Numbered from the stretch's first letter, positions 1 to 9,022 are shown. The stretch is DNA of 45,070 nt from Mesorhizobium ciceri WSM4083 (GCF_000519305.1 NZ_KI912611.1:707-45776), one strand, 5' to 3'. Numbers and translations: made by a program. Notes: generated from the letters alone by a model not told the origin.

Positions 1-741
1 TGGCGCCGAATTGAAGGTCCAGCCCAGATTGTTGGTTTCGCCCGGGTTGGCCGTCAATGAGGTCGGCGAGACCGTCAGCATGCCGAGCACGGCGGTGCTG
101 TTCAGCCCGCCCGTGGTGCCGGTGAGCGACACTGAGGCGACACTTGCGGTTACCGTGTCGGAGACATCAGCGTCGTTCACAGTCAGCGTGCCGCTTTTCG
201 TCAGAGCCGAGTTGGTCTCGATCAGAGAGGCCGCCGCACTGTCGCTCGTCACCAGATGGATATCGGGTTTGTCGTTGGTGCCGGTGAACTGAACGGTGGC
301 CGTGGCCCAGCTCAACGTGCCATTGCCGAGCTGAATGGCGTAGGTCACCTTGTCGACGAGAACCTGACCCGCGGAAAGTGCCTGTAGCTGCGCAGCGATA
401 CTGGCCGTGTCGTAGTGGATCGTGCCATCGCTGGCCATCCAGATCTTGGCTCCCAACAGGCTTGTGTCGGTGCTCCCGGCGGCTCCCGAACTATCGGTAG
501 AATATGTCGTGTCACGCGCGAGCAGATCTGCCGGGGCATATGTCTTGGTTGCGGTCGACAAGCTGTCAGCGTTGTCGATGGAGTAGAGTTGTTTGGCCGC
601 TCCGCCCAGATCGTTCGCCAAAACATTCAGGGATAGGATGCCCGTGACGTCTTCCGAATAGGTGAAAACATCATCCTTCGCCTGCGGCGTGTTTGAAAAA
701 GACGCCGTGGTGCCGCCGGCACCGGTGACCTGAGTAGCCAT
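1..741 (-). CDS. N-terminal part of a large cadherin/VCBS-type repeat surface protein (3' end outside window)
   Basis: An open frame starts at the ATG at 741-739 and stays open to the left edge, giving 247 residues without a stop. A strong Shine-Dalgarno tract (AGGGGGG) lies just upstream of the ATG. The protein starts MATQVTGAGG, is rich in Ser, Thr, Asp, Asn and Gly, lacks Cys, and contains stretches typical of VCBS/cadherin-like repeats: DDVFTYSEDVTGILSLNVLA near residue 28 and VQFTGTNDKPDI followed by VNDADVSDTV further on. No classical signal peptide is visible, as in type I-secreted adhesins of this group, whose secretion signal lies at the C-terminus. A calcium-binding adhesin or biofilm protein is inferred. 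Only the start is visible, so total size and secretion route are unknown. Confidence 0.75.
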   Translation of the reverse strand, partial: MATQVTGAGGTTASFSNTPQAKDDVFTYSEDVTGILSLNVLANDLGGAAKQLYSIDNADSLSTATKTYAPADLLARDTTYSTDSSGAAGSTDTSLLGAKIWMASDGTIHYDTASIAAQLQALSAGQVLVDKVTYAIQLGNGTLSWATATVQFTGTNDKPDIHLVTSDSAAASLIETNSALTKSGTLTVNDADVSDTVTASVASVSLTGTTGGLNSTAVLGMLTVSPTSLTANPGETNNLGWTFNSAP

Positions 742-1550
742 TTTCACCCCCCTAGTTGTTAAAGAACAGATGCCCAACCATCTGCTTCATAAACAGTACT
801 GAACGACCGGCTGCTTCCAGTCGAAGAATAGTCGCGCGATCGGCGTGCAATTCGCGCAGGCATCACTTGCCGGCGCCATCCAGACAAACCTCTCCGTTAC
901 GAACAGCTGGTTTAAGCTGGCCATTCATGGACGGACGGTGGCTCGATGACGGTGGCAGCGACGACCTTGGTCGCCGCTCTGCGTCTCCCTACCCCAATTG
1001 CATCGTCTAACTCGCCGGTTACCGGTCACGAATTTTAGACAACGCTTATATTAGGAGATTATTAACTCTAGCAGAGCGGTGGCGTCAACGTGCAAGTTTG
1101 CAAAACAGTTAATAGTTGAAGGAGCCGCGGCCATGATATCGGTGTTCGGCTCGACCAAATGGCAGGTTGTTGGGCTGAACACTACAACATACACACGGTC
1201 TGCTTCCGCGTAACGGCAAGGTGATCGCAACGACCGACATGCGGCACAATATCAAAATCCAGCCTCAAAACTGGATAATGACGTTCGAAGAATTTGTGGC
1301 CCTCGGAGGAGCCGACGCCGCAGACCAATCGCCGAGGCCCAAGCGCAGGACGACTAGACCGGCAGAGCCGCATCTGAAGCGACAATTGGCTCAACTATCG
1401 TGTCACTAGCTTCGCCCGCGTCCACAAATGGCGTTCGCCGATGCCGGAACATGCTAAAGCACCGTCAGCGCGGAAACGTCATCCGCGGGCGATTTTCTTT
1501 ATATATTCAGAATGTTGACTTGAAAAAAATATCGTCAGGTCCGAGATCCG

Positions 1551-1598
1551 TGACGGTACTTTTCTCGAACGTTGAGCCTCGTATGAAAAGTACCGTCA
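1551..1598. repeat. Perfect 14-bp inverted repeat containing TACCGTCA
   Basis: TGACGGTACTTTTC at 1551-1564 is the exact reverse complement of GAAAAGTACCGTCA at 1585-1598, with a 20-base spacer. The same TACCGTC core recurs twice as a direct repeat at 1857-1876. No T-tract follows either arm, so a terminator is unlikely. Repeated short motifs close to a tRNA- or gene-end fragment are usual for arm-type binding sites of tyrosine integrases, and that is my inference here. Confidence 0.6.
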
Positions 1599-1780
1599 AA
1601 TTGAGCTGCTGTCCTTTGCTCCAGGCGAAGGTCCAATTTGCCGGCAGCCAAAAAATCAGTGACTTAGAGCAGCAATGGGTTCAGTTGATGATGTAGATTC
1701 GGTGGTGAACGAGATAGACCGCAAACCGTTGCTTTTTCTGCGAAAAACTACGCCGGAGCACGCCAGACTACGCTAGCCCG

Positions 1781-1876
1781 TCACTCCCACTCGATGATCA
1801 ACGGGAACTTCAACACACTGATTTTGCATACTAATTTCTTTCAACGAATTCCATAATACCGTCCAAAATACCGTCA
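1781..1876 (-). other. Possible integration-site remnant: guaA-3'-end-like sequence plus TACCGTC direct repeats
   Basis: Read on the minus strand, 1795-1781 is ATCGAGTGGGAGTGA, encoding Ile-Glu-Trp-Glu-stop, the usual C-terminal end of GMP synthase. Upstream residues do not continue as GuaA and the frame closes within about 20 codons, so this is not a gene. Direct repeats TACCGTC at 1857-1863 and 1869-1875 sit beside it. The 3' end of guaA is a known integration target of genomic islands, so an att-type scar is plausible. No second copy was found in the window and no intact integrase lies nearby. Confidence 0.35.
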
Positions 1877-2157
1877 GATTCTTACGCTGTTGAAAACGCT
1901 ACAACAATGTAGTCGCTGTCGCAGCGTGCATCCTTTTGACTGCATCATTTACGGTAGCGCCTTCGCAGCGCCAAACAGAATGGCGCGTGCACGCCATTTC
2001 GGCGGATCCAACGGACGCGGTACGCAAACGACACAGACAGCGGCTGCTTGGTTTCGCATCCGTTTGGCCCACCGAGCACCGACGAATTTGCACAATTCCA
2101 CTGTATACGAACTTTGGACTATTCGCAGCCAGTTGGCGAATGGCCGCAGTGGGGCCG

Positions 2158-2856
2158 CTAGCCGATTGGCAGCTCCCGGCGTTCAGAATGATAGCGGACA
2201 GAGCCGGAAAGCACTGCTCGTGGCCGCGAAATTGCGGTTTCCGGGACCCCGAACGGGCGGCGGCCGAAAGCCGGCGCAAAGGCGACGTGAGCGGCTTCAT
2301 CGAGGGATCCGTGTCCCACTGCGATGGCCGTGCCGTCGGAATGCTTGGTTGGATAGGCGGGCTTGGCGACGATTTGATATCCGGCCACCATGTCCTGAGC
2401 GGCCTGCCGCGACGCCTCGAGCGTATCGTGCACCCACTGGACGTCGACGCCTGCGAGGGCGGGAACGTTCGCCGGGTCGATGTCCATTTTCGTGATGCGC
2501 CATGAGTAGTGCATCAGATAGGCGCGTTCCACCGGCCTGAGCGTGGTGCCTATTGAGACCGCGGCCCCTGCAGAGCGCATGGCCGATATGAACGAATCCA
2601 CTCCGGGTCGGAATGAGGCATTCAGGTCCGAAGTCGACGTGCTTCCAGGAAACTGACTAACCCATTTTGCCCCGCTTGGGGTCTTGGCAAGGATGCGGAT
2701 ACGCCCGTTGGCGAACGCATTGCATACGCCCTCGAGCTTACGCCGCAGCGCCACACGGTTTGCTGGGGCCCCGCCCGCCAGTTCCAGTCGAGAAAGGACT
2801 TCCAGGGCCTGCAGGGCTTGCGTGATCGAGCCTGGCCTCGCTAAGTCCGCTCTCAA
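2158..2856 (-). pseudogene. M15/VanY-like peptidoglycan peptidase, truncated
   Basis: The frame encodes 232 residues starting at a TTG without a good ribosome-binding site; a stop (TAA) lies about 35 codons upstream in frame and no ATG exists between. The central part, about residues 75-175, resembles M15-type D-Ala-D-Ala carboxypeptidase/endolysin-like proteins: a region like FRPGVDSFISAMRSAGAAVS, then RPVERAYLMHYSWRI, a WVHDTLEASRQAAQDMV helix, and KHSDGTAI where the family has SRHxxGxAID. The metal-site Asp after AI is lost (AIAV), and the C-terminal half with the second zinc-binding region is missing, replaced by an unrelated tail. I read it as a decayed gene. A rewritten but expressed short protein cannot be excluded. 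Confidence 0.5.
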
Positions 2857-3224
2857 GCTTTGGAGCCGCTTGACGAGATACCGACTCTTTCTGTCCCGTT
2901 GGCACTTGCGCCTCCCCTTTTGTTCTCTCCCTTTGCTTCGTTCGTATTACTTGGGCCCTTGGCTTTCTCCTTAAATCGGCGCAACAGATAACAAATGTCT
3001 CAGCATACGCTTTTCCCTGAATGCAGCGTTTAAAATCAACACTTGCCACGGCGCGCCACTACCGCCCCACTGCTTTGATTTGCCTCGGCGCGCGAGATTA
3101 GAGTTCGAGCCCTTCGAATTTTTCGCGCCGCGCCCAGACGCGAAGACTATGTGCGCTATCGACAGTCGAAGCTGGGCCTTCTTCAGCGCGGTCTGGCCGG
3201 CAGTGCTGTCCAGAGAACAAATCT
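2857..3224. other. Gap with no clear gene
   Basis: Some 370 bases between the truncated peptidase frame and the amidohydrolase stop. A 103-residue minus-strand frame (2738-3049) overlaps the peptidase in another register and looks like a shadow or a decayed upstream part of it. No hairpin followed by a T-run was seen. Confidence 0.5.
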
Positions 3225-4934
3225 CTAACTGCCGAACAACGGCGCCAGAAGGCCGGGACCCATCGACGGCAAGCGCGACGCGTCCAGTCCATTTTTTCTG
3301 TAGTATGCCAGGAGACGGCCCCGCCCGCGGCTGCCCTTTGCAAGCGGAAGAAATCGCAATGCGTTGCGCCGGAATATCTTGTCACAAGCGTCGTCCGACA
3401 GGCCACAGTCGGTCCGCAGGAAAGCGTTGATGCTTTCGATGTAATGACTGTAGCCCGCTTCCTTGCCGAGCATGATCCAGTCGCTCCCGAACAGGATGTG
3501 GTTACATTCAGGGTCAAATTCCGCCACCCAGTGCCTGAAAGAGGCTGCCAGGGATTTCCTGGTCTCTGCCTTGGCGGTCAGGACCTCGGAGAAGTAGCTG
3601 ATGTCAGCGACAACATTCTGCCGCGGATGGGCTTTGACAAATTCGCCAAGCCGCCATTCCCAACTCCCCTGCGGCAAAGGCATATCTCCGCGCCCTGCCG
3701 ATTTCGTATCGAAGGTGCCGAAATGGGCCAAGCATACCCGCAAACTCGGGAACTTCTGGAGGATCGGGATCCAATAGGCAGGGTCTCCCCGCTTTTCATA
3801 CCCAGGACCTGAGCCATTGGACGCCGGGGCATGGGCAAGGATGGGAGCATCCAGCTCCACGCACAACCGATAAAGGTCCTCCAGGGCGGCATCCAGCCGT
3901 TTGCTTGGATCAAAACCCAGAGCCGCAACGGTGCGAAAGGGATAGGGTCGGGAGTTGCCGGAAGCGCGAAAACCCATGGGCGGATAAAGCTTCGCGCCAA
4001 TGAAGCCGTGCTCTGTCAGGGCTGCCCGCATCGTCGCCAGCGAACTGACAGCGCTCTTGCCGGCCCGATGGGCAACCTCCCGCAGCGGATCAAAGCCCAT
4101 ATAACCATGAACAACGGGGCCCTTCTTGGCCATGCGCTGCGAAATCCTGTCCATCACCAGCATTTGGCGCGGCAGCGGCGAGGCATCGACGTCCTCGTAG
4201 AGCCATTCATCATAGTCCACCAGCGCTGGGGTCAGCATCAGAGGCCGGAAGCCCTGCCGTTCGGTGTCTGAGACGAGACGCTCGACGAGGACGTGGCGAT
4301 AGAGCCTGAAGAGGCTGAACCAGTTCAGATACCTGGCGAGCGCACTCTGACCGTTGAATGCTCTTTGACTTGCGGCGCGGGCATGCGCATACGAAAATTC
4401 CTTGCCTGCCCGAAGCGTGACCGTCGGTTCCCCAAGCATGTAGTTCAGGAATTTTTCCTCCGCCAGCGGAGCCCGCTCAGACCTGGCGGATAGACTGTCC
4501 ATACTGATGATCCGTTTGCTTTTCCGGTCCAAGTCAAGCAAGTGATGTGCAGTGTCCTCAACCGCAGCCTGCCGCGCCTTGTCGGCTAATTGAGCCGACT
4601 GTTGGGCATGTCGACCTGTCGTCAGGTAGGCGATCTCCTGATCGGCGCTTGGCGCCTTGTCGGTTCCCAGCAATCGCACAATGAGCTTGTAGAACTCATC
4701 GGCGATATCCGGATCACGTATTGCCAGGATCTTGGCTGATTGCTTGGGAAAGTCGTCAAATACGACCTGCCGAAGGAAGCGTGCTGTCGGCAGGTCGGAT
4801 GCGTTGAACACATGACAATGAGCGTCGATCAAAGGTGCGTCGTGGCCGGATTCGGCCTCGCCTTCCGTCTTGCAACCGGCAGCAACGGCAATGAGAGACA
4901 TCGATGACTGCTTCATGAAATTTCGACGATTCAT
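3225..4934 (-). CDS. Exported amidohydrolase-family (Amidohydro_2-like) metal-dependent hydrolase
   Basis: A 569-residue protein. I start at the ATG at 4934, which has GGGGAAG upstream and gives MNRRNFMKQ, a twin-arginine-type export motif (RRNFMK) followed by a short hydrophobic stretch ending in AAGC, a possible lipobox. It should therefore be a Tat-exported, perhaps lipid-anchored protein. DAHCHVFN near residue 37 supplies the HxH metal ligands of the amidohydrolase barrel. Later family-type segments are HGYMGFDPLRE, ILAHAPASNG, CLAHFGTFD and ILFGSDW, the last with the conserved Asp. At 569 residues it is longer than most members of the family; the extra length is between the HxH motif and the barrel. 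The substrate is unknown. A 511-base gap separates it from the operon to its right, so it is probably transcribed alone. Confidence 0.75.
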   Translation of the reverse strand: MNRRNFMKQSSMSLIAVAAGCKTEGEAESGHDAPLIDAHCHVFNASDLPTARFLRQVVFDDFPKQSAKILAIRDPDIADEFYKLIVRLLGTDKAPSADQEIAYLTTGRHAQQSAQLADKARQAAVEDTAHHLLDLDRKSKRIISMDSLSARSERAPLAEEKFLNYMLGEPTVTLRAGKEFSYAHARAASQRAFNGQSALARYLNWFSLFRLYRHVLVERLVSDTERQGFRPLMLTPALVDYDEWLYEDVDASPLPRQMLVMDRISQRMAKKGPVVHGYMGFDPLREVAHRAGKSAVSSLATMRAALTEHGFIGAKLYPPMGFRASGNSRPYPFRTVAALGFDPSKRLDAALEDLYRLCVELDAPILAHAPASNGSGPGYEKRGDPAYWIPILQKFPSLRVCLAHFGTFDTKSAGRGDMPLPQGSWEWRLGEFVKAHPRQNVVADISYFSEVLTAKAETRKSLAASFRHWVAEFDPECNHILFGSDWIMLGKEAGYSHYIESINAFLRTDCGLSDDACDKIFRRNALRFLPLAKGSRGRGRLLAYYRKNGLDASRLPSMGPGLLAPLFGS

Positions 4935-5445
4935 TATTCTTCCCCCAAGCATCGACACAGGCACGAGGCGTTTCTACTTCGGTGTCGTCTCATTCATGAA
5001 TAGTATCCAACTGCAGCGATACGACCATTAGTTTTCTGCCGCAATATAACGATACCTTGCCTTTGAGGTCCGTCAAACGTAGGGTTTACTGCGTGTGCGA
5101 CGACTTCCTGGAACAACACACCGAGCTGACACCAACGCCCGACCTGCTAAATCACCACCTTATGATAGAAGTGGTTGCGGGGCCCGCCCTAAGCGCCGCT
5201 TTTTGCACGCAGAGGGATATCAGCCCAGCGTGCCCCTCAGACACTCAAATCGTTGGTTTTCTATAGTTGGCACGTCATTCGATTCCACGTGGGGGAAGTT
5301 GAATGACGAAACACACAAAAACCGGAAGACGATTCCGATTCCCTTCGGCTGACGGAGGCCGAGCTTGCACCTCTTCAGCGGGATGCAGCAAATAAATCGA
5401 TAGCAAGCATGTCATCCTTCGGAGGATTGCGGCGGGTCAAGGGAG
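4935..5445. other. Intergenic region with a possible MobC-like frame relic
   Basis: No intact gene. On the plus strand an open register from 5307 to 5465, without a start codon, reads LRLTEAELAPLQRDAANKS and resembles the ribbon-helix-helix start of small relaxosome/MobC-type proteins. An ATG at 5303 with GGGGGAAG upstream begins in the neighbouring register, so a single frameshift could have broken a small gene. The match is short and the call tentative. A small hairpin ATCCT-TCGG-AGGAT at 5413-5426 has no T-run. Confidence 0.3.
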
Positions 5446-6039
5446 TTAGCCGAAGTCTGCAATGAAATTTGCCAGGATCTTTGCGCGCGTGCCGCGTCCG
5501 TCAAAGTCCCAGCCGACGGCGCCCAGCCCTTCGATTGTGTCGTCGAACATTGCCTCTCTCGCGCGCGTGGCCGGTGCGGGTTTGAGGACCATCATACCGT
5601 AGGCATTCCCGATCGCCTGCTTGAACTGGAAGCTTGGCCAGAAGAAGCCTTTCGAATCTGATATGTCCTTAGTCCATACGAGCGCGACGTATGTTGTAAT
5701 TGCGCCAGCAAACGCGCCGGTTACAAATTTTATAGCATCAGCGTCGGAAACAACGCCAAGAAAGCTGGGAAGAGGTTCGAGTCCAATCCAGAGAATGAGC
5801 GCCGTCGCAATTGACATTACTCCGACGGACGCAACGATCCATACTTCGATGAACCATCGCCCGATTCCGGGTTGGCTGTGCATCATTTGTTTTCCAACAC
5901 CTAACGATGCCGTAGCTATGGCAATGAGGCCGAGACTAGCAACGACCCAACCCCACCCCCCCGTAAAAGTTCGGATTCCGAGGAGGACGCCGAGAAGAGC
6001 TGGGAGGCCCGCCAGTGCGCCTCCAAACGCCGCATTCAT
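5446..6039 (-). CDS. Four-helix membrane protein of unknown function
   Basis: A 197-residue protein not recognised. Hydrophobic segments lie at about residues 5-24, 30-48, 66-88 and 105-124, followed by a mostly soluble C-terminal tail of about 70 residues with FFWPSFQFKQAIGNAYG and a charged end. Its ATG overlaps the TGA of the preceding gene (ATGA), so it is translationally coupled and is the last gene of a four-gene minus-strand operon with a nitrilase-like protein, a YiiX-type hydrolase and a small soluble protein. It may anchor or link that system at the membrane, which is inference from position only. Confidence 0.7.
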   Translation of the reverse strand: MNAAFGGALAGLPALLGVLLGIRTFTGGWGWVVASLGLIAIATASLGVGKQMMHSQPGIGRWFIEVWIVASVGVMSIATALILWIGLEPLPSFLGVVSDADAIKFVTGAFAGAITTYVALVWTKDISDSKGFFWPSFQFKQAIGNAYGMMVLKPAPATRAREAMFDDTIEGLGAVGWDFDGRGTRAKILANFIADFG

Positions 6040-6362
6040 ATCGGCGTGCCATCAAGTTTCCATTTATGCGGCGTGGCATGCTGACAGCGGTAAATCAGGT
6101 ACCCGTCGGGGTCTGTAGTCATTTCGATGTCGGTGGGCGGCGGCGGATTCTGCCCACATCGCGCTGCGGCGCTCATTAGCATGCCATTCACTTTCTGAAT
6201 GGCATGGACGACGTCCGTCGAACGCAGATTGCCCGCGTTCCTTGCCCGGCGAGCCGCTCGCTCGGCACGGCCGGCAGCAATCATGATCTCCGGGACCATA
6301 TCCGTCCGCTCGAGGATAACGTGCGGAAACTCGTCAATCCTCGGCGCTTCTCTTTCCATCAT
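6036..6362 (-). CDS. Small soluble protein of unknown function
   Basis: A 108-residue protein starting MMEREAPRIDEF. The start at 6362 is chosen because AAAGGAA lies 9-10 bases upstream; the longer frame extending to 6641 overlaps the preceding gene and is a shadow. The middle has an Arg/Ala-rich helix (AAGRAERAARRARNAGN) and the C-terminus a conserved-looking YLIYRCQHATPHKWKLDG with Cys and His that could bind metal. No family recognised. It lies 35 bases after the YiiX-like gene and overlaps the membrane-protein gene by four bases. Confidence 0.6.
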   Translation of the reverse strand: MMEREAPRIDEFPHVILERTDMVPEIMIAAGRAERAARRARNAGNLRSTDVVHAIQKVNGMLMSAAARCGQNPPPPTDIEMTTDPDGYLIYRCQHATPHKWKLDGTPI

Positions 6363-6397
6363 GATTGCAGTTCCTTTCCTGCCTGTGTCATCTCGTT

Positions 6398-6994
6398 TCA
6401 GCTCAATCCAGGAATGGGACCTTCTATTTCGATGATTTCGAGACGAGGATCGAGGCTCAGGTCCCCCGGGTTTGAACCTGGCTCCCCTTGCGGTACCTCT
6501 AACCCAAAATATGCATAATACTCGACCCACGTTTGCAGGATCTCTCCGGTAGATGGGTCTCTGAAACTCATCGGATTCTCGGCGAAGAACTGGTGCCCAC
6601 CATTGGCGTATGCGAACATGTCGACGACCAGTTCGCTGCAATAAAGTGCGCCTTGATCGGTCGAATAGAGCTGGTCGTACGGGACGTCGCGCAGGGTCAG
6701 CCCGTAGGCGATGGCTGCCGGCATGAGACGAGAGTGGCTTGGCCGGAGCCGACCCACCAAAAAGCGGCGCTGGCCGGAGCCGGGCGGAAATTCCGTGCGA
6801 CGGGCATACACCTCCCAGTTGGTCACTCTGACCTCGGGGGGAAAAGCTTCCAAAACAAAGAGACCTTTCTGATTTTCGACCGCAACGCCGACATGGTTCA
6901 TGAGGCAGCTACGATAACCTCGAGTAACGACGGAAATCGCATCGGTCATTGGTCCGATGCAAGTGAAAACCAGGTCTCCGGTAGTGATATCCAT
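6398..6994 (-). CDS. YiiX/YebB-like NlpC/P60-type cysteine hydrolase
   Basis: A 198-residue protein with the layout of the permuted papain-fold family (YiiX/DUF830-like). GDLVFTCIG at the start is followed by NHVGVAVE with the likely catalytic His34, FVLEA with Glu49, and ALYCSELVVDMF with the likely nucleophile Cys119. Members cleave amide or thioester bonds of cell-wall peptides, lipids or acylated proteins; the substrate here is unknown. No signal peptide is visible. It is the second gene of the operon, 39 bases after the nitrilase-like gene. Two amide-bond-cleaving fold types side by side suggest one shared substrate class, which is inference. Confidence 0.7.
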   Translation of the reverse strand: MDITTGDLVFTCIGPMTDAISVVTRGYRSCLMNHVGVAVENQKGLFVLEAFPPEVRVTNWEVYARRTEFPPGSGQRRFLVGRLRPSHSRLMPAAIAYGLTLRDVPYDQLYSTDQGALYCSELVVDMFAYANGGHQFFAENPMSFRDPSTGEILQTWVEYYAYFGLEVPQGEPGSNPGDLSLDPRLEIIEIEGPIPGLS

Positions 6995-7033
6995 GCGTTG
7001 GCCCCCCTGAAGTTAGCTCAGTCTCACCCCAGT

Positions 7034-8701
7034 TCAGCATCGCGAAAGCGCACAACTCACCAGCAAAGGAGTCACGTCCACATGGCGCGGTTCCTTCTTG
7101 TTTCGAACCAGCCCACTGTCCGACTGCATCAACACCAGCCCCTCGCCTACAGATTCGGACGGTTGGGGCGGGTAGCCGCCGAGGAAGACGCCTTCGTCAC
7201 CGGAGCCATTGGCGACGACGATGTTCAGATAATCGGCAGCCCGAGTTCTCCAAACCACGTCCACGTCAGCCGTGCCGATGTCCGCCGAAACGGCCACGAC
7301 ATCGACGCCTAGTTTTTCCATTACCATAGTTGTCTCGGGAGCCAGCAGATCTGGCCCTTGAAGAATAGAGAGCCGCCCGTAGGGCCTATCGACGATCACG
7401 AAGTCGTCTCCGGGCCTAATGCCTTCGTTGGCAAGTCGGTGCGTTCTGACATAGCGATGAAGCGTCACCTCGCCTCCGTCGACCGCAAACAGGATACTCG
7501 TGGGCTGTCGCATTGCTCCAGCGTTGTCGAAGGGGATCACCAAATCCACGCTCTTTCGTTTTGCGAGCGCCGCCAGTTGATCGAGTATTGTTTCTTCGTC
7601 AGTTGCGAAGGTGCCAATCGGGAGCACAAAGAGGCTCACCTTCCTGTGTTCCACCTTCGCCTTTGTGATCGCGTTTTCAAGCGCGGCGACAACATCGGAC
7701 ACGGCGTGAGTGCCATTTCCAAGATCAGCGGCAACCAAGATTCCCGCAGCGGGCGCAGGTAGTCCCAACTGGGTGAAGGTGTAGCCCTCAAGCGTATCCT
7801 GATTGAGCAGCGCATAGAGATCTGGACGCCGAATGACAGGAAAGATGTGCTGATCAGGCGGGTCGATCTCGCCAAGAACGACTCCATCGTTCGCATCAGT
7901 CCACTGCGAGATCGCTTTCCCGTCATGCTCGACGATTGCGCTTAGAGATCCGTACGAAAAGTCGTAGGGGAAAGGAGACGCAATTGTGAACGTATCTTCG
8001 TCGAATGCATCGACCTGCACGCCCCGCGTCTCTGTCCCATACCTGTTGGCGACGATCAGTGCCACGTCGTTCTCCCTGGCTCTCTGTTTGAGAAACGACA
8101 GATCGACGCCTGTGTTGGCGGGCGCAAGGAGAATATCCGCCCCCTCAACGGCAGCCAGTCGAGCAAAATGTGGATAGAAAAGGTCGGCACAGATTACGAT
8201 CGCCAGCTTTCCATACGGCGTATCGAAAATTGGCACAGGGCCACCAGCGATGGCATTGTACGAAGCTTCGAGCAGTGTGTTGCGCTTGCGGTAGCTACCG
8301 GCAACAGTGCCGTCTGGGGCGATCAACGCGGCGGAATTGAAGTATTGATCGGTCGCTTTTTCAAATTCAGGCAAACCGATCGCGATGTAGACTCCATACT
8401 GTTTCGCAAGCTTACCAAACGCCTCCGTGCTCGCACCCGGAATTGTTTCGGCGACCTTGGCCATGTCTGCTCTGCTGAAGATTGCGTAGCCTGATGTCGC
8501 CATCTCAGTATTGACAATGATCTTCGCGCCGGCTCTCGCGGCTTGTTCACTCAGCGCCAGCAGCCGCGCCCGATTTCCAGGAACGTCCCCAAGCACAGGT
8601 TTGAAGTGAATAGTAGCTACCTTTACGGGAGCCGCGCTCGCAAACGTCATCGGCAGCATGAAAAGCAGCGGAAGGAGTATTCGAACTAAACGCCGCCACA
8701 T
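7034..8701 (-). CDS. Secreted tandem nitrilase-superfamily protein, second domain degenerate
   Basis: A 555-residue protein with a signal peptide (MWRRLVRILLPLLFMLP..., likely cut after ASA near residue 23). Residues about 25-300 form a carbon-nitrogen hydrolase domain with all three catalytic residues visible: Glu66 in NTEMATSGY, Lys139 in SYRKRN and Cys171 in VICADLFYP. Residues about 320-555 repeat the fold, but the expected residues are changed: VLPIGTF has Ile362 for Glu, YVRTHR has Arg419 for Lys, and LQGPDLLAPE has Gly449 for Cys. The second copy is therefore probably inactive and structural or ligand-binding. Periplasmic or secreted amidase or nitrilase activity is inferred. It is the first gene of the operon leading to the YiiX-like, small and membrane proteins. 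Confidence 0.75.
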   Translation of the reverse strand: MWRRLVRILLPLLFMLPMTFASAAPVKVATIHFKPVLGDVPGNRARLLALSEQAARAGAKIIVNTEMATSGYAIFSRADMAKVAETIPGASTEAFGKLAKQYGVYIAIGLPEFEKATDQYFNSAALIAPDGTVAGSYRKRNTLLEASYNAIAGGPVPIFDTPYGKLAIVICADLFYPHFARLAAVEGADILLAPANTGVDLSFLKQRARENDVALIVANRYGTETRGVQVDAFDEDTFTIASPFPYDFSYGSLSAIVEHDGKAISQWTDANDGVVLGEIDPPDQHIFPVIRRPDLYALLNQDTLEGYTFTQLGLPAPAAGILVAADLGNGTHAVSDVVAALENAITKAKVEHRKVSLFVLPIGTFATDEETILDQLAALAKRKSVDLVIPFDNAGAMRQPTSILFAVDGGEVTLHRYVRTHRLANEGIRPGDDFVIVDRPYGRLSILQGPDLLAPETTMVMEKLGVDVVAVSADIGTADVDVVWRTRAADYLNIVVANGSGDEGVFLGGYPPQPSESVGEGLVLMQSDSGLVRNKKEPRHVDVTPLLVSCALSRC

Positions 8702-9022
8702 TGCTTTTCCCTCTTAAAAGCCGATATTACCGTAGACTGGAATGTGAATTCGGTCGACATCAAAAAGATATTTTACTGCCCGTCAGGATTTCGCATTGCG
8801 TGCCAACCCCAATGCCCCGTGGGCATCAAGGGAATGCTCTCAGGACTTCAACATTGGCGGCAGCGCTCCCAGTCCGATGACGATCACCGAAAGATGATTG
8901 TTGGCGCATGCAATCGGTGGGCAGAAAACGACCCATTTTTCGATAGTCACCATTGAAGTGTACTGGCGAGCTTTCTGATGATGATAGTATGTATGACAAC
9001 GCCAGCTGGTGGGAGAGAGGAA
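8702..9022. other. Divergent intergenic region between nitrilase operon and avidin-like gene
   Basis: This 321-base region separates two divergent transcription units and must hold both promoters. It contains an AT-rich part near 8740-8780. I see no FNR-type palindrome and no clear operator. Confidence 0.5.

Larger units (their letters stand above)
742..2157. other. Long stretch without a convincing gene
   Basis: About 1.4 kb with only short overlapping frames on both strands and no recognisable protein. The part next to the adhesin start (about 1030-1110) is AT-rich and could hold its promoter. From 1550 to 1880 it carries inverted and direct TACCGTC motifs and a short guaA-like fragment, listed separately. 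The frames at 1890-2505 overlap each other on both strands in GC-rich DNA and I do not believe them. Confidence 0.6.

Noticed and set aside
1890..2505. Overlapping frames of about 190-200 residues on the plus strand
   Set aside because: They overlap each other and the minus-strand peptidase-like frame, have no ribosome-binding site and no recognised domain.
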